Shown here: one piece after another, positions 18,020-28,095 of the stretch | Position numbering within the stretch: the stretch's first letter is position 1 | How the letters are laid out: every line of letters starts with the position of its first letter | Assembly (NCBI GenBank): GCA_001485295.1 | Contig: BBOA01000005.1 | Location: 1 to 64,000 of the forward strand | Reading direction: 5' to 3' | Length of the DNA stretch: 64,000 nucleotides | From: Type-B symbiont of Plautia stali | GTDB taxonomy: Bacteria > Pseudomonadota > Gammaproteobacteria > Enterobacterales > Enterobacteriaceae | Program-made: the position numbers and the translations under genes | The notes under the pieces: generated by a model | What the model was told of the DNA's origin: nothing | Database searches by the model: none | What the model saw: the letters and a program-made list of their open reading frames with translations, nothing else

Positions 18020-20175
18020 GAAGAATGTCCTACGCCACAATCGGACGCTGCCAGCGATCATCAACTGCTGGATTGCTACTGGCGCGCTGCCAACTACCTT
18101 TCCGTCGAGCAGATTTACCTGATGGCGAACTCGCTGCTGCGCGAGCCGCTTTAGCAGGAACATATCAAGCCTCGTCTGGGGCACCACCCTAGACCTTAAT
18201 TTTATCTACGCGCATCTGAACCGCATTATCCGCTAGCGCGATCTGAATCTGATCTATATCTGCGGGCCGGGACATGGCGGAAACGAGAGCTATCCGCATA
18301 TCAGCTAGGATGCTGACGGGATGCAGCGCCTGTTTAAGCAGTTTTCCTTTCCCGGCGGCATTCCCAGCCATGCTGCGCCGGAAACTCCGGGATCGATCAA
18401 CGAAGAGGGGGAACTTGGCTATTTGCTGTCGCACGCGTTCGGCGCCGCTTTCGATAATCCCGATATAATCGCGCCCTGCGTGATCGGCGACGCCGAGGCG
18501 GAAACCGGTCCGCTGGCGTCGAGCTGGCACGGCATTAAGTTTCTCGATCCTCAGCATGCCGGCGCGATGCTGCCGATCCTGCACCTCAACGGCTATAAAA
18601 TCGCTAACCCGACCATTCTGGGGCGCGCTAGCGACGAGGATCTGCAGTAGCTTTTTAGCGGCTAGGGCTACGAGCCGCTGTTTGTCAGCGGTCATGAACT
18701 TGAGAAGATGTATCAGCAGATGGCCGCTACGCTGGAGCGCGCCTTTGATAAAATCGCCGCCTACCAGCAGGCGGCGAGCAGGAAGACGTTCCGTGCTAGC
18801 TGATGATCGTGATGCGCAGCCCAAAAGGCTGGACAGGTACCGGATTTCTGGCGCACCCATCAGGTACTGGTGGCGGCCAGCCGCGAAGATGCGGGACATC
18901 GCCAGATTCTGGAGCAGTGGCTGCGCAGCTATAAGCCAGACGACCTGTTTGACGAGTAGGGTCGGCTGAAGCCGGAGCGGCGCGCGCTGGCGCCGCAGGG
19001 CGACAAGGGTATGGGCGCGCAGCCTACGCCAACGGCGGACTGCTGCGCCGCGAGCTAAACACCCATGATATCTGCGAATCCGCCTTTGACGTCAAAGAAC
19101 CCGGCTCGCAGCTGGTTGCAGGCCACCGAGCAGTTCGGCCGCTGTCTGGTGGAGATTTTCCCACCCAATTAGCATAATTTCCGCCTGTTCGTCCCCGATG
19201 AAACCGCTTCGCACCGCCTGACGCCGGTCTCCGACGTTACCAGCCGCACTGGCTGGAGCCGGTGAAACCCTACGACGAGCAGCTGGAGTGCGATGGCCGT
19301 GTGATGGAAATCCTCAGCGAGCATCAGTGTCAGGGCTGGCTGGAGGGCTATTTGCTGACCGGCCGCCACGTCCTGTTCAACTGCTACGAAGCCTTTATCC
19401 ATATCGTCGATTCGATGTTCAACTAGTACGCCAAGTGGCTGAAGGTGACCCGCAAACTCGGCTGGCGCAAACCGTTCTCTTCGCTGAACTATCTGCTCTC
19501 TTCGCACGTCTGGCTCTAGAATCACAACGGCTACAGCCATCAGGATCCCAGCTTTATGGATCACGTCGCCAGTAAAAAGGCGGATATCGTGCGCATCTAT
19601 CTGCTGCCCGACGCCAATACACTGCTGTGGGTCGGCGATCACTGCCTGCGCACTTGGGACCGCATCAACGTGTCGTGGCGGGCAAGCAGCAGTCGGCGCA
19701 ATGGCTGGATGTGGAGAGCGCCATCGTGCACTGCGAAACGGGCATGGGCAAATGGCGCTGGGCGAGTGCCACGCCGCAGGGCGAAGAGCCGGACGTGGTG
19801 ATGGCGTGCGCCGGCGACGTGCCGACGCTGGTGGCGGTGGATCTGCTGTACGGCTATCTGCCCGACCTGCACATTAGCGTGGTGAACGTGGTTGATCTGA
19901 TGGCGCTGCAGACTCAGGAGCAGCATCCGCACGGAGAAAGCGAAGAGGAATTCGACGTGCTGTTCACCCTCGACAAACCGGTGATTTTCGCCTTCCACAG
20001 CTATCCGGTGCTGGTGCATCGCCTGACCTACCAGCGCAACAACCATCGAAACTTCTACATACGCTGCTTTAACGAAGAGGGCACCGCCACCACATCGGGA
20101 TGACGGTGCTTAACTAGCTGGACCGCTACCATCTGGCGCAGGAGGCGATCCTGCGTGTGCCGGGGCTTGCGGCTC
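18020..20175 (+). pseudogene. Xylulose-5-P/fructose-6-P phosphoketolase, broken
   Basis: Readable blocks, in order: [77 protein letters not shown], then the C-terminal [20 protein letters not shown] and YHLAQEAILRVPGL. The order and the ThDP-binding GDAEAETGP region identify a phosphoketolase, which splits xylulose-5-P to acetyl-P and glyceraldehyde-3-P. At least eight TAG codons (several clearly former CAG) and multiple frameshifts interrupt it. The last 30 or so codons are missing where a LysE remnant begins. Confidence 0.87.
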
Positions 20176-20801
20176 GCCATCTGGAAATAGTCGTCGCAGA
20201 CCGGCTCCGGCGCGCCAGACTAACGCAGGGCGTCTGCCAGCATACACAGCGTGGTGGGCCACCAGCGAGAGCGCTATCACGCTATTGAAGAGCTGACGCT
20301 TCCAGCGGGTCTGCAAATGCAGGCCCAGCCGATTGCCCAACGCCGCCCAAATCAGAATGCAGGGCAGATTCACCAGCGCGAAGCCTAGCATAACCGGTAG
20401 CGGCCCGCTTTACGCGCTCCAGGGCAGCGCCACGTTCGTCACCCTCAGCTAGGCTTTGGGATTGACCGCCTGAAAGCCCATAGCGCCGCCGCCGGTCATC
20501 GGCTGCGCCTTTTCCCGCTGGGTCGGTGCGCCCGCCCTCCAGAGTTTCCACGACAGCCAGAGCAGATAGGCGCAGCCCGCTAGCGTCAGCGGCAGCCGGA
20601 CGGCGTCCATCAGCTTAGCAGCCACTACAGCGCCCGCATCGCCAGCGCGTTTTGCAGCAGGCAGCCCAGCAGTACACCGGAGATCATCGGCAAGGTGCGT
20701 CGCAGACCGAAATTGACTCTGGAGGTCGCCAGCAGCAGGTTGTTGGGGCCAAGCGTAATAGACATCAGGGTGACGTAACTGAAAAAATAAAGATCGAGCA
20801 T
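20176..20801 (-). pseudogene. LysE/RhtB-family exporter, broken
   Basis: From ATG 20,801 the frame reads MLDLYFFSYVTLMSITLGPN, matching helix 1 and the GPN motif of LysE-type amino-acid exporters; later MLGFALVNLPCILIWAALGN and RLFNSVIALSLV match helices 4-6. TAG stops and frameshifts occur in the middle. It is divergent from a MocR-type regulator remnant, a common pairing of exporter and regulator. Confidence 0.78.
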
Positions 20802-20945
20802 GGCGGCATTCTCTCTCTTATTAGAAGAAACAGAGTCCTATGCTAGAATGAGCAAAGTGTTGGTAACGGAGACACAAAATCATTATTGTTATGGTTACAG
20901 TTCAGGATTTTCCATATTGTACCTATATTTTACCTATGACGCGCG

Positions 20946-21830
20946 GAGGCTTTTGTGTCCCTCTCTATTATCAGACGATCGACCGCTCTACCACCAGCTA
21001 GCTGACGACTTCGCCGAGGTGATCCATCAAGGCGGCAAGTACCTTCCCGCGATTTGCCGCGGGGCGCAGACGCATTAGATCAGCATTAATACCGTGCTTA
21101 ATGCTTGGTAACTGCTGGAAGATCGCGGCCTGATCGAGGCGCGTCCCCAGTCCTGCTACTACGTGCGCAGCGTGCTGCCCGCCGTCACTCTGCCGGCGCC
21201 GCATCGCGCCCGCCTTAAAAGACCCGGGCAGCGAAAAGCTCGACCTGATCGATAAGAGAAGCGCATTCAGGCGCTGGCCAAGCGCGCAAAAAGCGGCTGG
21301 CGAAGTTAGTCAACTCCTACCAAGTTCCGCTGATGGAGGACGAGCTGCAGTTCGACTGGCCGCTCGCCCACGCCGTTAAGTCATTCGATACGCACGGCTA
21401 GGTGATTTACTGCACCAGCTTTACGAAAACCGTCGCGCTGGACTCCCGCATCGGCTGGATCGCCGCGGGCCGTTTCCATGAGGCGATCGACCGTCTGAAA
21501 GCGTTTTCCTCAATGGCGGAATCGCGCCTGCTGTCGGAAACCTTGGCGGAATTTCTCGCCAACGGCGGCTACGATCACCATCTGCGCACGCTATGCCGCC
21601 AATATGGATGAGGCGCGCGGCGGGTTTGTGTTTTGAGTCTAACTGCCGCCGCAGGTCGATACGGTAGCGATGTTTCATCGCCTGCTGCAGGAGCAAGATC
21701 TGCGTAACGTCTAGCACGCTCTATTCGCTCAGCGAGCGCTATAATCACGTGCTGCGTCTCTCCTGCTGCTACCCTTTCGACGAATTCTATACTTGGGCGC
21801 TGAAGCGCCCCGACGCAATCGCCTGCGAGC
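20946..21830 (+). pseudogene. MocR/GntR-type regulator with aminotransferase domain, broken
   Basis: The N-terminal winged-helix is recognisable (PLYHQLADDFAEVIHQGGKY, then LLEDRGLIEARPQSCYYVR), with TAG stops. A large deletion follows. The class I aminotransferase domain then appears as THG-VIYCTSFTKTVALDSRIG, where SFTKT carries the PLP lysine, and ends near FDEFYTWALKR. The family regulates transporters or PLP pathways, consistent with the adjacent LysE gene. Confidence 0.75.
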
Positions 21831-22476
21831 TAGCGCCCGGCATCGATCAGGGCTTGCCATTGCGGCCCCAGACGGTGTAGGCGTACGTTCGGTAAGGCGC
21901 TCGTAGTAGTTGTGCACCGCCGGCAGGCTAGGATTGATCCAGTGGGGTTTCGAACCAGCGGTTGGCCGCCAGCCCGACGCTAATATCCGCTAGGGTAAAG
22001 TTGCGGCCTGCGCGACGTAGCGCACGGTTTTCTCCAGCTAATGGTTAAGTATACATGGGTATACTTCCAGCTCTTGCAGGCCGCCGCCAGCAGGCGCGGA
22101 CCTGATACGCGGGCGAATTGCGCACCAGCGACGTAAAAGCGTAGCGCCACGAGGGGTTGAGTTCGCTAGACTGCTAGTCCATCCACTGATCAATCGGCGC
22201 GCGAGCCCGCCGATTTTGTGGATAGAGCCCGTCGCCTTTTATAGACGTTCGCCACATAGCGCAGGATCGCGTTCGACTCCCACATCACGAAGGTCGTCGT
22301 CGATTAACACCGGAATGAGCTCATTGGGATTCAGGGCGAGAAATTCCGGCTTACGCAGAGAGTCGGGGTCAGCGCCCTAGGCTTCAGTTCATAACATAAT
22401 CGAGATCTAGTTCGTCGCAGAGCTAGAGCTGTTTGCGCACGTTGATCGACGAGTCGCGCCCAAGAATTTTCAGCAT
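21830..22476 (-). pseudogene. Glutathione S-transferase, broken
   Basis: From ATG 22,476 the frame gives MLKILGRDSSINVRKQL, then a TAG, LCDELDLDY, PEFLALNPNELIPVLIDDD, ESNAILRYVAN, PIDQWMD and HNYYERL in several frames. These are the thioredoxin-like domain with its NPNE-PVL substrate loop, then the helical domain of a cytosolic GST. At least three stops and two frameshifts make it non-functional. Confidence 0.8.
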
Positions 22477-22544
22477 AAAGATCTCCTGCAGCAATTGTTA
22501 ATATATTGATAACACTGTCAGGCGATAAACGCAAATCTCGGGCG

Positions 22545-22676
22545 CGGAAATGCCCTGTTGAGAAAGGAGTAGCAATCAGCGTCAAGGACGGATGTCGGTG
22601 CGCTTCGAAGGCGACCAGATCTAGATCGGTGGCAAGACGGTAACGGTGATTGACGGCACCATCGCGCTTTAGCCTT
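22545..22676 (+). pseudogene. Possible PhzF-family 3' remnant
   Basis: The plus strand reads DGCR, VRFEGDQI, a TAG, IGGKTVTVIDGTIAL and a stop. This resembles the C-terminal strands of PhzF-family isomerases (a RVGGQAV-type ending). It is short, so the call is weak. No other part of such a gene is visible nearby. Confidence 0.35.
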
Positions 22677-22823
22677 AACGCTGTGGGGCCGGTACCGCAG
22701 CGAATAACATGAATCGATCGCAAAGTCGCTCAGGGCATCCTTTTCGCAGGACGCTTTGCGCTTCGGTTCAGCCACCCGCCGCTCAGGCTTCTCTGCGTCT
22801 GATAGTCAGCGCGTTCGTGCGGT

Positions 22824-23580
22824 TTATAATGCCTAGCCGCCTGATGCCTCCATGCACTGCGCCGTGATCTAGCCGCTCTCCTCGCTGAGGATGGCGCTGA
22901 TGGCGTCGCCGGTATCGCGTCCGCCTGGCCAAGCGCGGTCAGCGCTGCGATGGTGTCGTTGATCTCTTTGTTGTAGCGCACGCGACCGCCGCCAAAGTCG
23001 GTTTCAATGACGCTCGGCGCCAAGATATTGACGCGAATGCGGCGTTCGCCCAGCTCTTTCGCCTGATAGCGCGTCAGCACCTCCATCGCGCCTTTCATCG
23101 AGGCGTAGGTGGCGGAACCGGGATAGGTCATGCGCATTAGGCCGCTGGAGATATTCAGAATACATCCGCCGTCTTTGATCAACGGCAGCAGCTTCTGCAT
23201 CAGAAAATAGGGTCCCTTGAAGTGGACGTTGACCAGCGCGTCGAACTCCTCCTCCGTGGTTTCGCTAAAAGGCTTATAGTGACCATGTCCAGCGTTGTTG
23301 ATTAAATAATCAAAGCGCTTGCGCTGCCACTGCTTTTGCAGCACCTCTTCAACTTAGCCGACAAAGCCGTCGAACTGGCGGCTGTCGCCGACATCTAGCT
23401 GTAGAGCGGCCGCACGACCGCCTAGGGCCGCGATTTCATTGACCACCGCCTCAGCTTCGTCGCGATAGCTACGGTAAGTAAAAAGGATATCAACTCCCTT
23501 TGCGGTCAGTTTTAACGCCGCATTCTTGCCTAAACCACGATTTGCGCCGGTGATTACAGCTGTTAGACATGTTTCGATGC
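22824..23580 (-). pseudogene. Short-chain dehydrogenase/reductase, broken
   Basis: Starting at ATG 23,580, a frameshifted TAVITGANRGLGKNAAL gives the NAD-binding TGxxxGxG motif. Then FDYLINNAGHGHYKPF, LNISSGLM and YASMKGAMEVLTRYQAKELG supply the NAG, Ser and YxxxK catalytic elements. A TAG lies in the VG-VEEVL segment, and frameshifts affect the final 50 codons. The central 130 residues remain clean. It is divergent from yhjC. Confidence 0.82.
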
Positions 23581-23662
23581 TGTTGCAAAATTGAACACAG
23601 GATCAGGATATTTCCGAATTTACGCTGTACTGTTTCACTTACAACAACAATCGGTGAACAAC

Positions 23663-24492
23663 ATGGATAAAATTCACGCAATGCAGGTTTTTGTGCGGGT
23701 AGCGGAGATGGGCAGTTTTACCCGCGCGGTGGAAAGTCTTGGTCTACCAAAAGGTAGCGTGTCGCGCCAGCTTCAAGCGCTGGAAAATCAGATAGGCAAC
23801 CCGGATGCTGCACCGCACCACGCGTCGCGTGCAGCTGACGCAGGATGGGCTGGTCTACTACGACCGCTGCCTCGATCTGCTGTCGATGCTCGACGATATG
23901 TTGGTAGCAATGGCGACCGGCTTTATCCTGCAGCCCCTGCCGGAATTCCTGTAGCACTATCCTGGGATAGAGATCGGGCTGAGCAGCAGCGACCGCATGG
24001 TGGATATTATCCACGAAGGCTTCGACTGTGTGATACGCGTCGGCGAGTTAAATGATTCCGGCCTGATTGCGCGAAAAATCGGCACCTATACCTTGATCAA
24101 CTGCGCCAGCCTTGGCTATCTTTCCTGCTTCGTCGTGCCGACGCGGCTGGAGGCGCTGTCTTCGCACGCCATGGTGCACTATACCCAGCAGCTCAGCCGT
24201 CGCCCGGGTTTGAATATTTTAACGGCAAGCAGTGCCATTACGGCAGACCGGCGGCGTCGTCACGGTCAACAGCACCGAAACCTACCGCGCAGCCTGCCTA
24301 GTCAGGCTGGGCATTATTCAGGTGCCGGCGATGGGCATCTATCCGCTGCTGGAAGCCGGCTAGCTGGTGGAGGTGCTGCACGCTTTCCCGGCGAAGCCGA
24401 TGCAGATTTCGCTGCTTTATCCCCATCGGCACAACGTGGCGCGCCGCGTGCGCGTATTTATGGAGTGGCTGAGTCAGGTGCTACAGGAGTAG
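23663..24492 (+). pseudogene. yhjC: LysR-type regulator YhjC/RcdB-like, broken
   Basis: MDKIHAMQVFVRVAEMGSFT begins a LysR helix-turn-helix with LPKGSVSRQLQALE, closely like E. coli YhjC. A frameshift after ENQIG is followed by LHRTTRRVQLTQDGLVYYDR in another frame, then a deletion, then DRMVDIIHEGFDCVIRVGEL. TAG codons interrupt PEFL-HYPGIEIGL and EAG-LVEVL. It lies directly before yhjD, as in E. coli. Confidence 0.82.
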
Positions 24493-24546
24493 GTCACCTG
24501 AGCGGCTATAATTGCTTTTTTATGTTAAGCAGGATGACAACTGTCT

Positions 24547-25563
24547 ATGACGGACAAACAGAAAAATTCCACTAACCCCGAACAACCTAGACCGCTAATT
24601 GATATTCAGACCGGCAATAAAACCGTTGACGGCTCGATTCGTCGCGTGTCGCGCTTTGCCGCCTGGTTTCAGGCGATTCCGGCGGTGTTGCACTTTACTC
24701 GCGCGCTGGGGCGCTTTAACGATCGCCTAGGCAGCCAGTTCGGCGCGGCTATCACCTACTTCTCTTTTTTATCGCTGATCCCGATTTTGATGGTCTCTTT
24801 CGCCGCCGTGGGTTTCGTGCTGGCGTCGAATCAGGATATGCTGTCGGAGCTGATCAATAAGATCGTGAACAGCATCAGCGATCCTACGCTCGTCACTACC
24901 GTGAAGAACACGGTGAATACCGCGATTCAGCAGCGTGCCACTGTGGGGATCACCGGTCTGCTGCTAGCGCTCTACTCCGGCATCAACTGGATGGGCAACC
25001 TGCGTGAAGCGGTGCGTGCCCAGTCACGTGACGTCTGGGAGCGCAAGCCGGACGATCAGGAGAAATTCTGGAAAAAATGTCTGCGCGACCTTATTTCGCT
25101 GATCGGCCTGATGTTGGCGCTGGTGATCACTCTGTCGCTGACCTCGATCGCCGGTGCGGCGCAGGCGGCGATCGTCAACGCGCTCGGCCTCGCGGATATC
25201 GAGTGGCTGCGCCCGGCAATGACCACGATAGCGCTGACGATTTCTATCTTGGCGAACTACCTGTTGTTCCTGTGGATTTTCTGGATTTTGCCGCGCCATA
25301 AGCCGCGCAAAAAAGCGCTATTTCGCGGCACGCTGCTGGCGGCCATCGGCTTTGAGGTGATCAAGTTCGTAATGACGCTGACGTTGCCGAAGCTGGCCTC
25401 GTCGCCCTCCGGCGCAGCCTTTGGCTCCGTACTCGGCCTGATGGCGTTTTTCTACTTCTTCGCTTGCCTGACGCTGTTTTGCGCCGCTTGGATCGCCACC
25501 GCGAAATATAAAGACGATCCGCAAATGCCGGACTCACGTCGCACCTCGCGTCGCCAAGCGTAA
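24547..25563 (+). CDS. yhjD: Inner membrane protein YhjD (BrkB/YihY family)
   Basis: The 338-residue protein matches YhjD of E. coli (about 337 residues) and belongs to the YihY/BrkB family of inner membrane proteins. A charged N-terminus of about 75 residues is followed by six hydrophobic helices, including ITYFSFLSLIPILMVSFAAV and FKSFWxxxLRDLISLIGLML-like segments. A cytoplasmic basic tail ends it. YhjD has been linked genetically to lipid A/Kdo-less suppressor phenotypes in E. coli, but its transport activity is not established. It is intact between two dead neighbours, yhjC and yhjE. Confidence 0.9.
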   Translation: MTDKQKNSTNPEQPRPLIDIQTGNKTVDGSIRRVSRFAAWFQAIPAVLHFTRALGRFNDRLGSQFGAAITYFSFLSLIPILMVSFAAVGFVLASNQDMLSELINKIVNSISDPTLVTTVKNTVNTAIQQRATVGITGLLLALYSGINWMGNLREAVRAQSRDVWERKPDDQEKFWKKCLRDLISLIGLMLALVITLSLTSIAGAAQAAIVNALGLADIEWLRPAMTTIALTISILANYLLFLWIFWILPRHKPRKKALFRGTLLAAIGFEVIKFVMTLTLPKLASSPSGAAFGSVLGLMAFFYFFACLTLFCAAWIATAKYKDDPQMPDSRRTSRRQA

Positions 25564-25836
25564 AAAAGTTAACCATAGCGAAAAATTTCTCCCTTCGGCT
25601 ATTTTTTAGCCAAAAAGCAGGATGAATAGCTGAAGGGTCATTTTTATTTCCTAGTTTTATAGAGATTCTCGCTGTAAAAGGCGGACTTCTCCCTGCCTTA
25701 ATCCACGCATTCCATGTCAGCAAAAATTATTCACTTTTTCGCCGAAAAAGCCCCTTCTGACGAGGTTTATCGCTGTTGAATGCGGCATGACAAGTGCGTA
25801 ACATTCCCTGTCTCTATTTACAATTAAGAAACAGTT

Positions 25837-26130
25837 ATGCAATCTTCCATCACAGAACATCTGAAAAAGTCATAAGACGATACGCCAGTGAACTCTCGCG
25901 GCAAAGTCGTGGTGGCCTCGCTGGTCGGCACGGCGATTGAATTCTTCGATTTCTATATCTACGCCACGGCGGCGGTGATCTTTACCGTTGTTATTGGCCT
26001 GCTGGCGCTGGTGCGCTTTGTTGGTCAGGGACTCAGCCTAGGCGGCGAATTGGGCGACGCGGCGCTGCTGGCGACGGAAAACGCGCGATCTATGGCTCTT
26101 TCCCGCAGCTTGACGCGCCGATTGGCTTCG
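25837..26130 (+). pseudogene. yhjE: MFS transporter YhjE, truncated
   Basis: ATG 25,837 reads MQSSITEHLKKS, a TAA, then NSRGKVVVASLVGTAIEFFD and FYIYATAAVIF, as in YhjE. Two internal deletions bring TVVIGLLALVRFVGQGLSLG and ALLATENA next to it, and a frameshift follows (YGSFPQLDAPIGFA). Then the sequence passes into an unrelated LysR gene. Fewer than 100 of about 440 codons survive. Confidence 0.85.
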
Positions 26131-26408
26131 CGCCCGATCTGACCTCGGCCCAGCTGCTGCAATTTCTGGCGCAGCATCCGCTGGATATGGTTTTGACCGG
26201 AGAGAAAGGCACAGGCCATGAGGAGAGCGTGCAGTATCGCTGGATCTGCCGCGAGCCGCTGATTATCGCGCTGCCGACCTAGCTAGCATCACGCCAGCCT
26301 GCAGGAAAAGGTTTCGCTGAGCGAGCTCAGCGGCTTGCCGCTGTTCTAGTTTTCCAGACGTGCCAATCCCGCCTTCTACGACAAGTGCGAAAAGATTTTC
26401 GCGCAGCT
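26131..26408 (+). pseudogene. LysR-type effector-domain fragment
   Basis: Residues DLTSAQLLQFLAQHPLDMVL, WICREPLIIALPT, a TAG, SLSELSGLPLF, a TAG, and FSRRANPAFYDKCEKIFAQL match the co-inducer domain of LysR regulators. The DNA-binding part is missing on the left, where yhjE joins, and the end is missing on the right, where an aldo/keto reductase joins after LNTPLK. Confidence 0.65.
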
Positions 26409-26596
26409 GAACACGCCGTTGAAAAAGGTCAAAGAGCTGGAGGATTCGCTGGCGGAGAAATACCGCTGTACGCCCGGCCAGATTGCGCTCGCTTGGCTGC
26501 TGGTGACAATCCCCAGCACGAAACAGATCGGCTATCTGGTAGAAAACGCGCCGGCGGGAGAGATAGTGATGGAAGAGGCGGATATGGCGCTGCCGC
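26409..26596 (+). pseudogene. Aldo/keto reductase, C-terminal body
   Basis: KVKELEDSLAEKYRCTPGQI, ALAWLLVTIPSTKQIGYLVE and NAPAGEIVMEEADMAL are the final barrel strand and NADPH-binding tail of aldo/keto reductases (IPGTKQ-type motif). The gene ends at 26,596, where FAH sequence begins; the natural last residues appear at 10,545-10,593 on the other strand. Confidence 0.75.
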
Positions 26597-27001
26597 CTCC
26601 ACCAGCGAATTCGATTACGAAGGCGAGCTGGCGGTAATCATCGGCAAACCGGCGCATCAGGTGAACAGACGAGGCGCTGAACTACGTGGCGGGCTACAGC
26701 TGCTTTATGGATGCGACGGTGCGCGACATGCAGTTTACTTAGTTCACCGCCGGAAAAAACTGGCCGCAGACGGGCAGTTTCGGTCCTTGGATAACCCCGC
26801 CGACGCGATTGCTGATCCGAAGTGGCAAATATTATCAAATATATCCCCGCCTTCAACCCGGTTTCGCCGGGCGATATTATTTTTACCGGTTCGCTAGGCG
26901 GCGTCGGTAAGAAACGTACGCCTCCGCTGTTTATGTTCAGCGGCGACGTGGTGGAAGTGGAGATTGAAAAGATCGGCAGACTGCGCAACGTTGTCGCGTA
27001 A
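26597..27001 (+). pseudogene. FAH-family hydrolase, C-terminal half
   Basis: FDYEGELAVIIGKPAHQVN opens the catalytic domain with the metal-binding glutamate of the FAH family, followed in shifting frames by ALNYVAGYSCFMDATVRDMQ, a TAG, FTAGKNWPQTGSFGPW, SPGDIIFTGSLGGVGKKRTP and GDVVEVEIEKIGRLRNVVA. It is the exact continuation of the N-terminal half at 10,594-10,970. Confidence 0.85.
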
Positions 27002-27009
27002 ACTGCACC

Positions 27010-28095
27010 ACGCGGCTGAGGTTAAGCACTAATCGCAGCCGATTGCCTTCGCGTTTCAGCATGAAGCGCTTTTGCTATGGTCCGTCCTACGCAGTGGCCA
27101 GCGCGCGATCGCCGCCCAGCGACGCTAGCTTGGCGACCATCGCCGCCGGTCCGATGCCCATCGCAGCGTCTCGCCCGCAATCACCAGCTCGTTGCACCAC
27201 TGCGGCAGAAACCAGCGCCCCTACATCACCTCTAGGCTAGCGTCGTCCTGCTGTGTCGGCACAAAGCGGCGCGGCGCATGGCCGCGCCCTCATGACGCAG
27301 GCGCAGCGGCACGCAAGCGCAGCGGCAAGGTGCTGGAAAGGTCGCCGCGGCGCCCTCGATCGCCAGCCACTCCGCGCCCTGTTCCGCCATAATAGAGGCC
27401 TGGCGCGAAATCGTGCCCCTTCTCCGGCAGCGCGCGGTTCAGTAGCGCCGCCATCACGCGCAGCGTGCTTTCAGAGGTGGCGACATCCTACCGGTTCGCT
27501 ACTAGCGCCACGCCAACGCGGCGTTCGGGATGCAGCAGAAAATAACTTTTGTAGCCTGTGTGCGAGCCGCCGTGGCCAAACAGAGTCTGGGTGCCGAGCT
27601 GGCTAGTGGCCAGCCCCAACCTCGTAGCCGCTGACGCGCCCGTCCGCCAGCGTGCGCGGCGCGCTGAGGTGTTGCAGCACGCCCGCGCCGAGCAGCGCCT
27701 ACAGCCAGCTGCTGCCGTCGAACCAAGTTTCCGGGGCAGTCAGGCGGATATCGAGCGGCGGGCAAATATAGCGCTGTAGCAGCGCGTCGAAACGTACCCC
27801 TTTCGCCTTCAGCGCCTCCTCCTCCAGCCGGTAGCCATGAGACTTCGCTGCCGGGCGGATAGTTAAGCTCGCCCTCTATAGTGAGAAACGTTAGCAGATC
27901 GGCGTCCGTCGTGGCGTTATAGACCGAGAGGCCGATCAGCGACAGCGTTTCGCACAGATCCGGCAGCCCGCTCGACATATCCAGCGCCTAGCCTACCGTG
28001 ACCTGCCCGGACACGCCTCCCGGCGCGTCCGGCTGGCGCCAGCCTTGTACAATATTCTCGGCGACCGCGGCCGCCCGTTACCACTCCAGCGTCAT
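27010..28095 (-). pseudogene. Beta-lactamase-like serine hydrolase, broken
   Basis: From ATG 28,095 the frame reads MTLEW, TAA, RAAAVAENIVQGWRQPDAPG, then SSGLPDL, TDADLLTFLTIEGELNYPPG, HGGSHTGYKSYFLLHP and RVGVALVANR in different frames. The order fits class C beta-lactamase/D-aminopeptidase type hydrolases, including the HxG motif (FGHGGSHTG). Multiple stops and frameshifts break it. Its start overlaps the stop of a dipeptide ABC ATPase, so it was probably a peptidase co-expressed with a peptide importer. Confidence 0.78.

Noticed and set aside
16820-20175. TAG might be reassigned to Gln or Trp, so that mqo, phosphoketolase and others are really intact genes
   Set aside because: Long intact genes (ilvD, prlC, ilvC, pitA, gor) contain no in-frame TAG, one intact gene (32,197-33,000) ends with TAG, and the broken genes also carry frameshifts, TAA/TGA stops and deletions.
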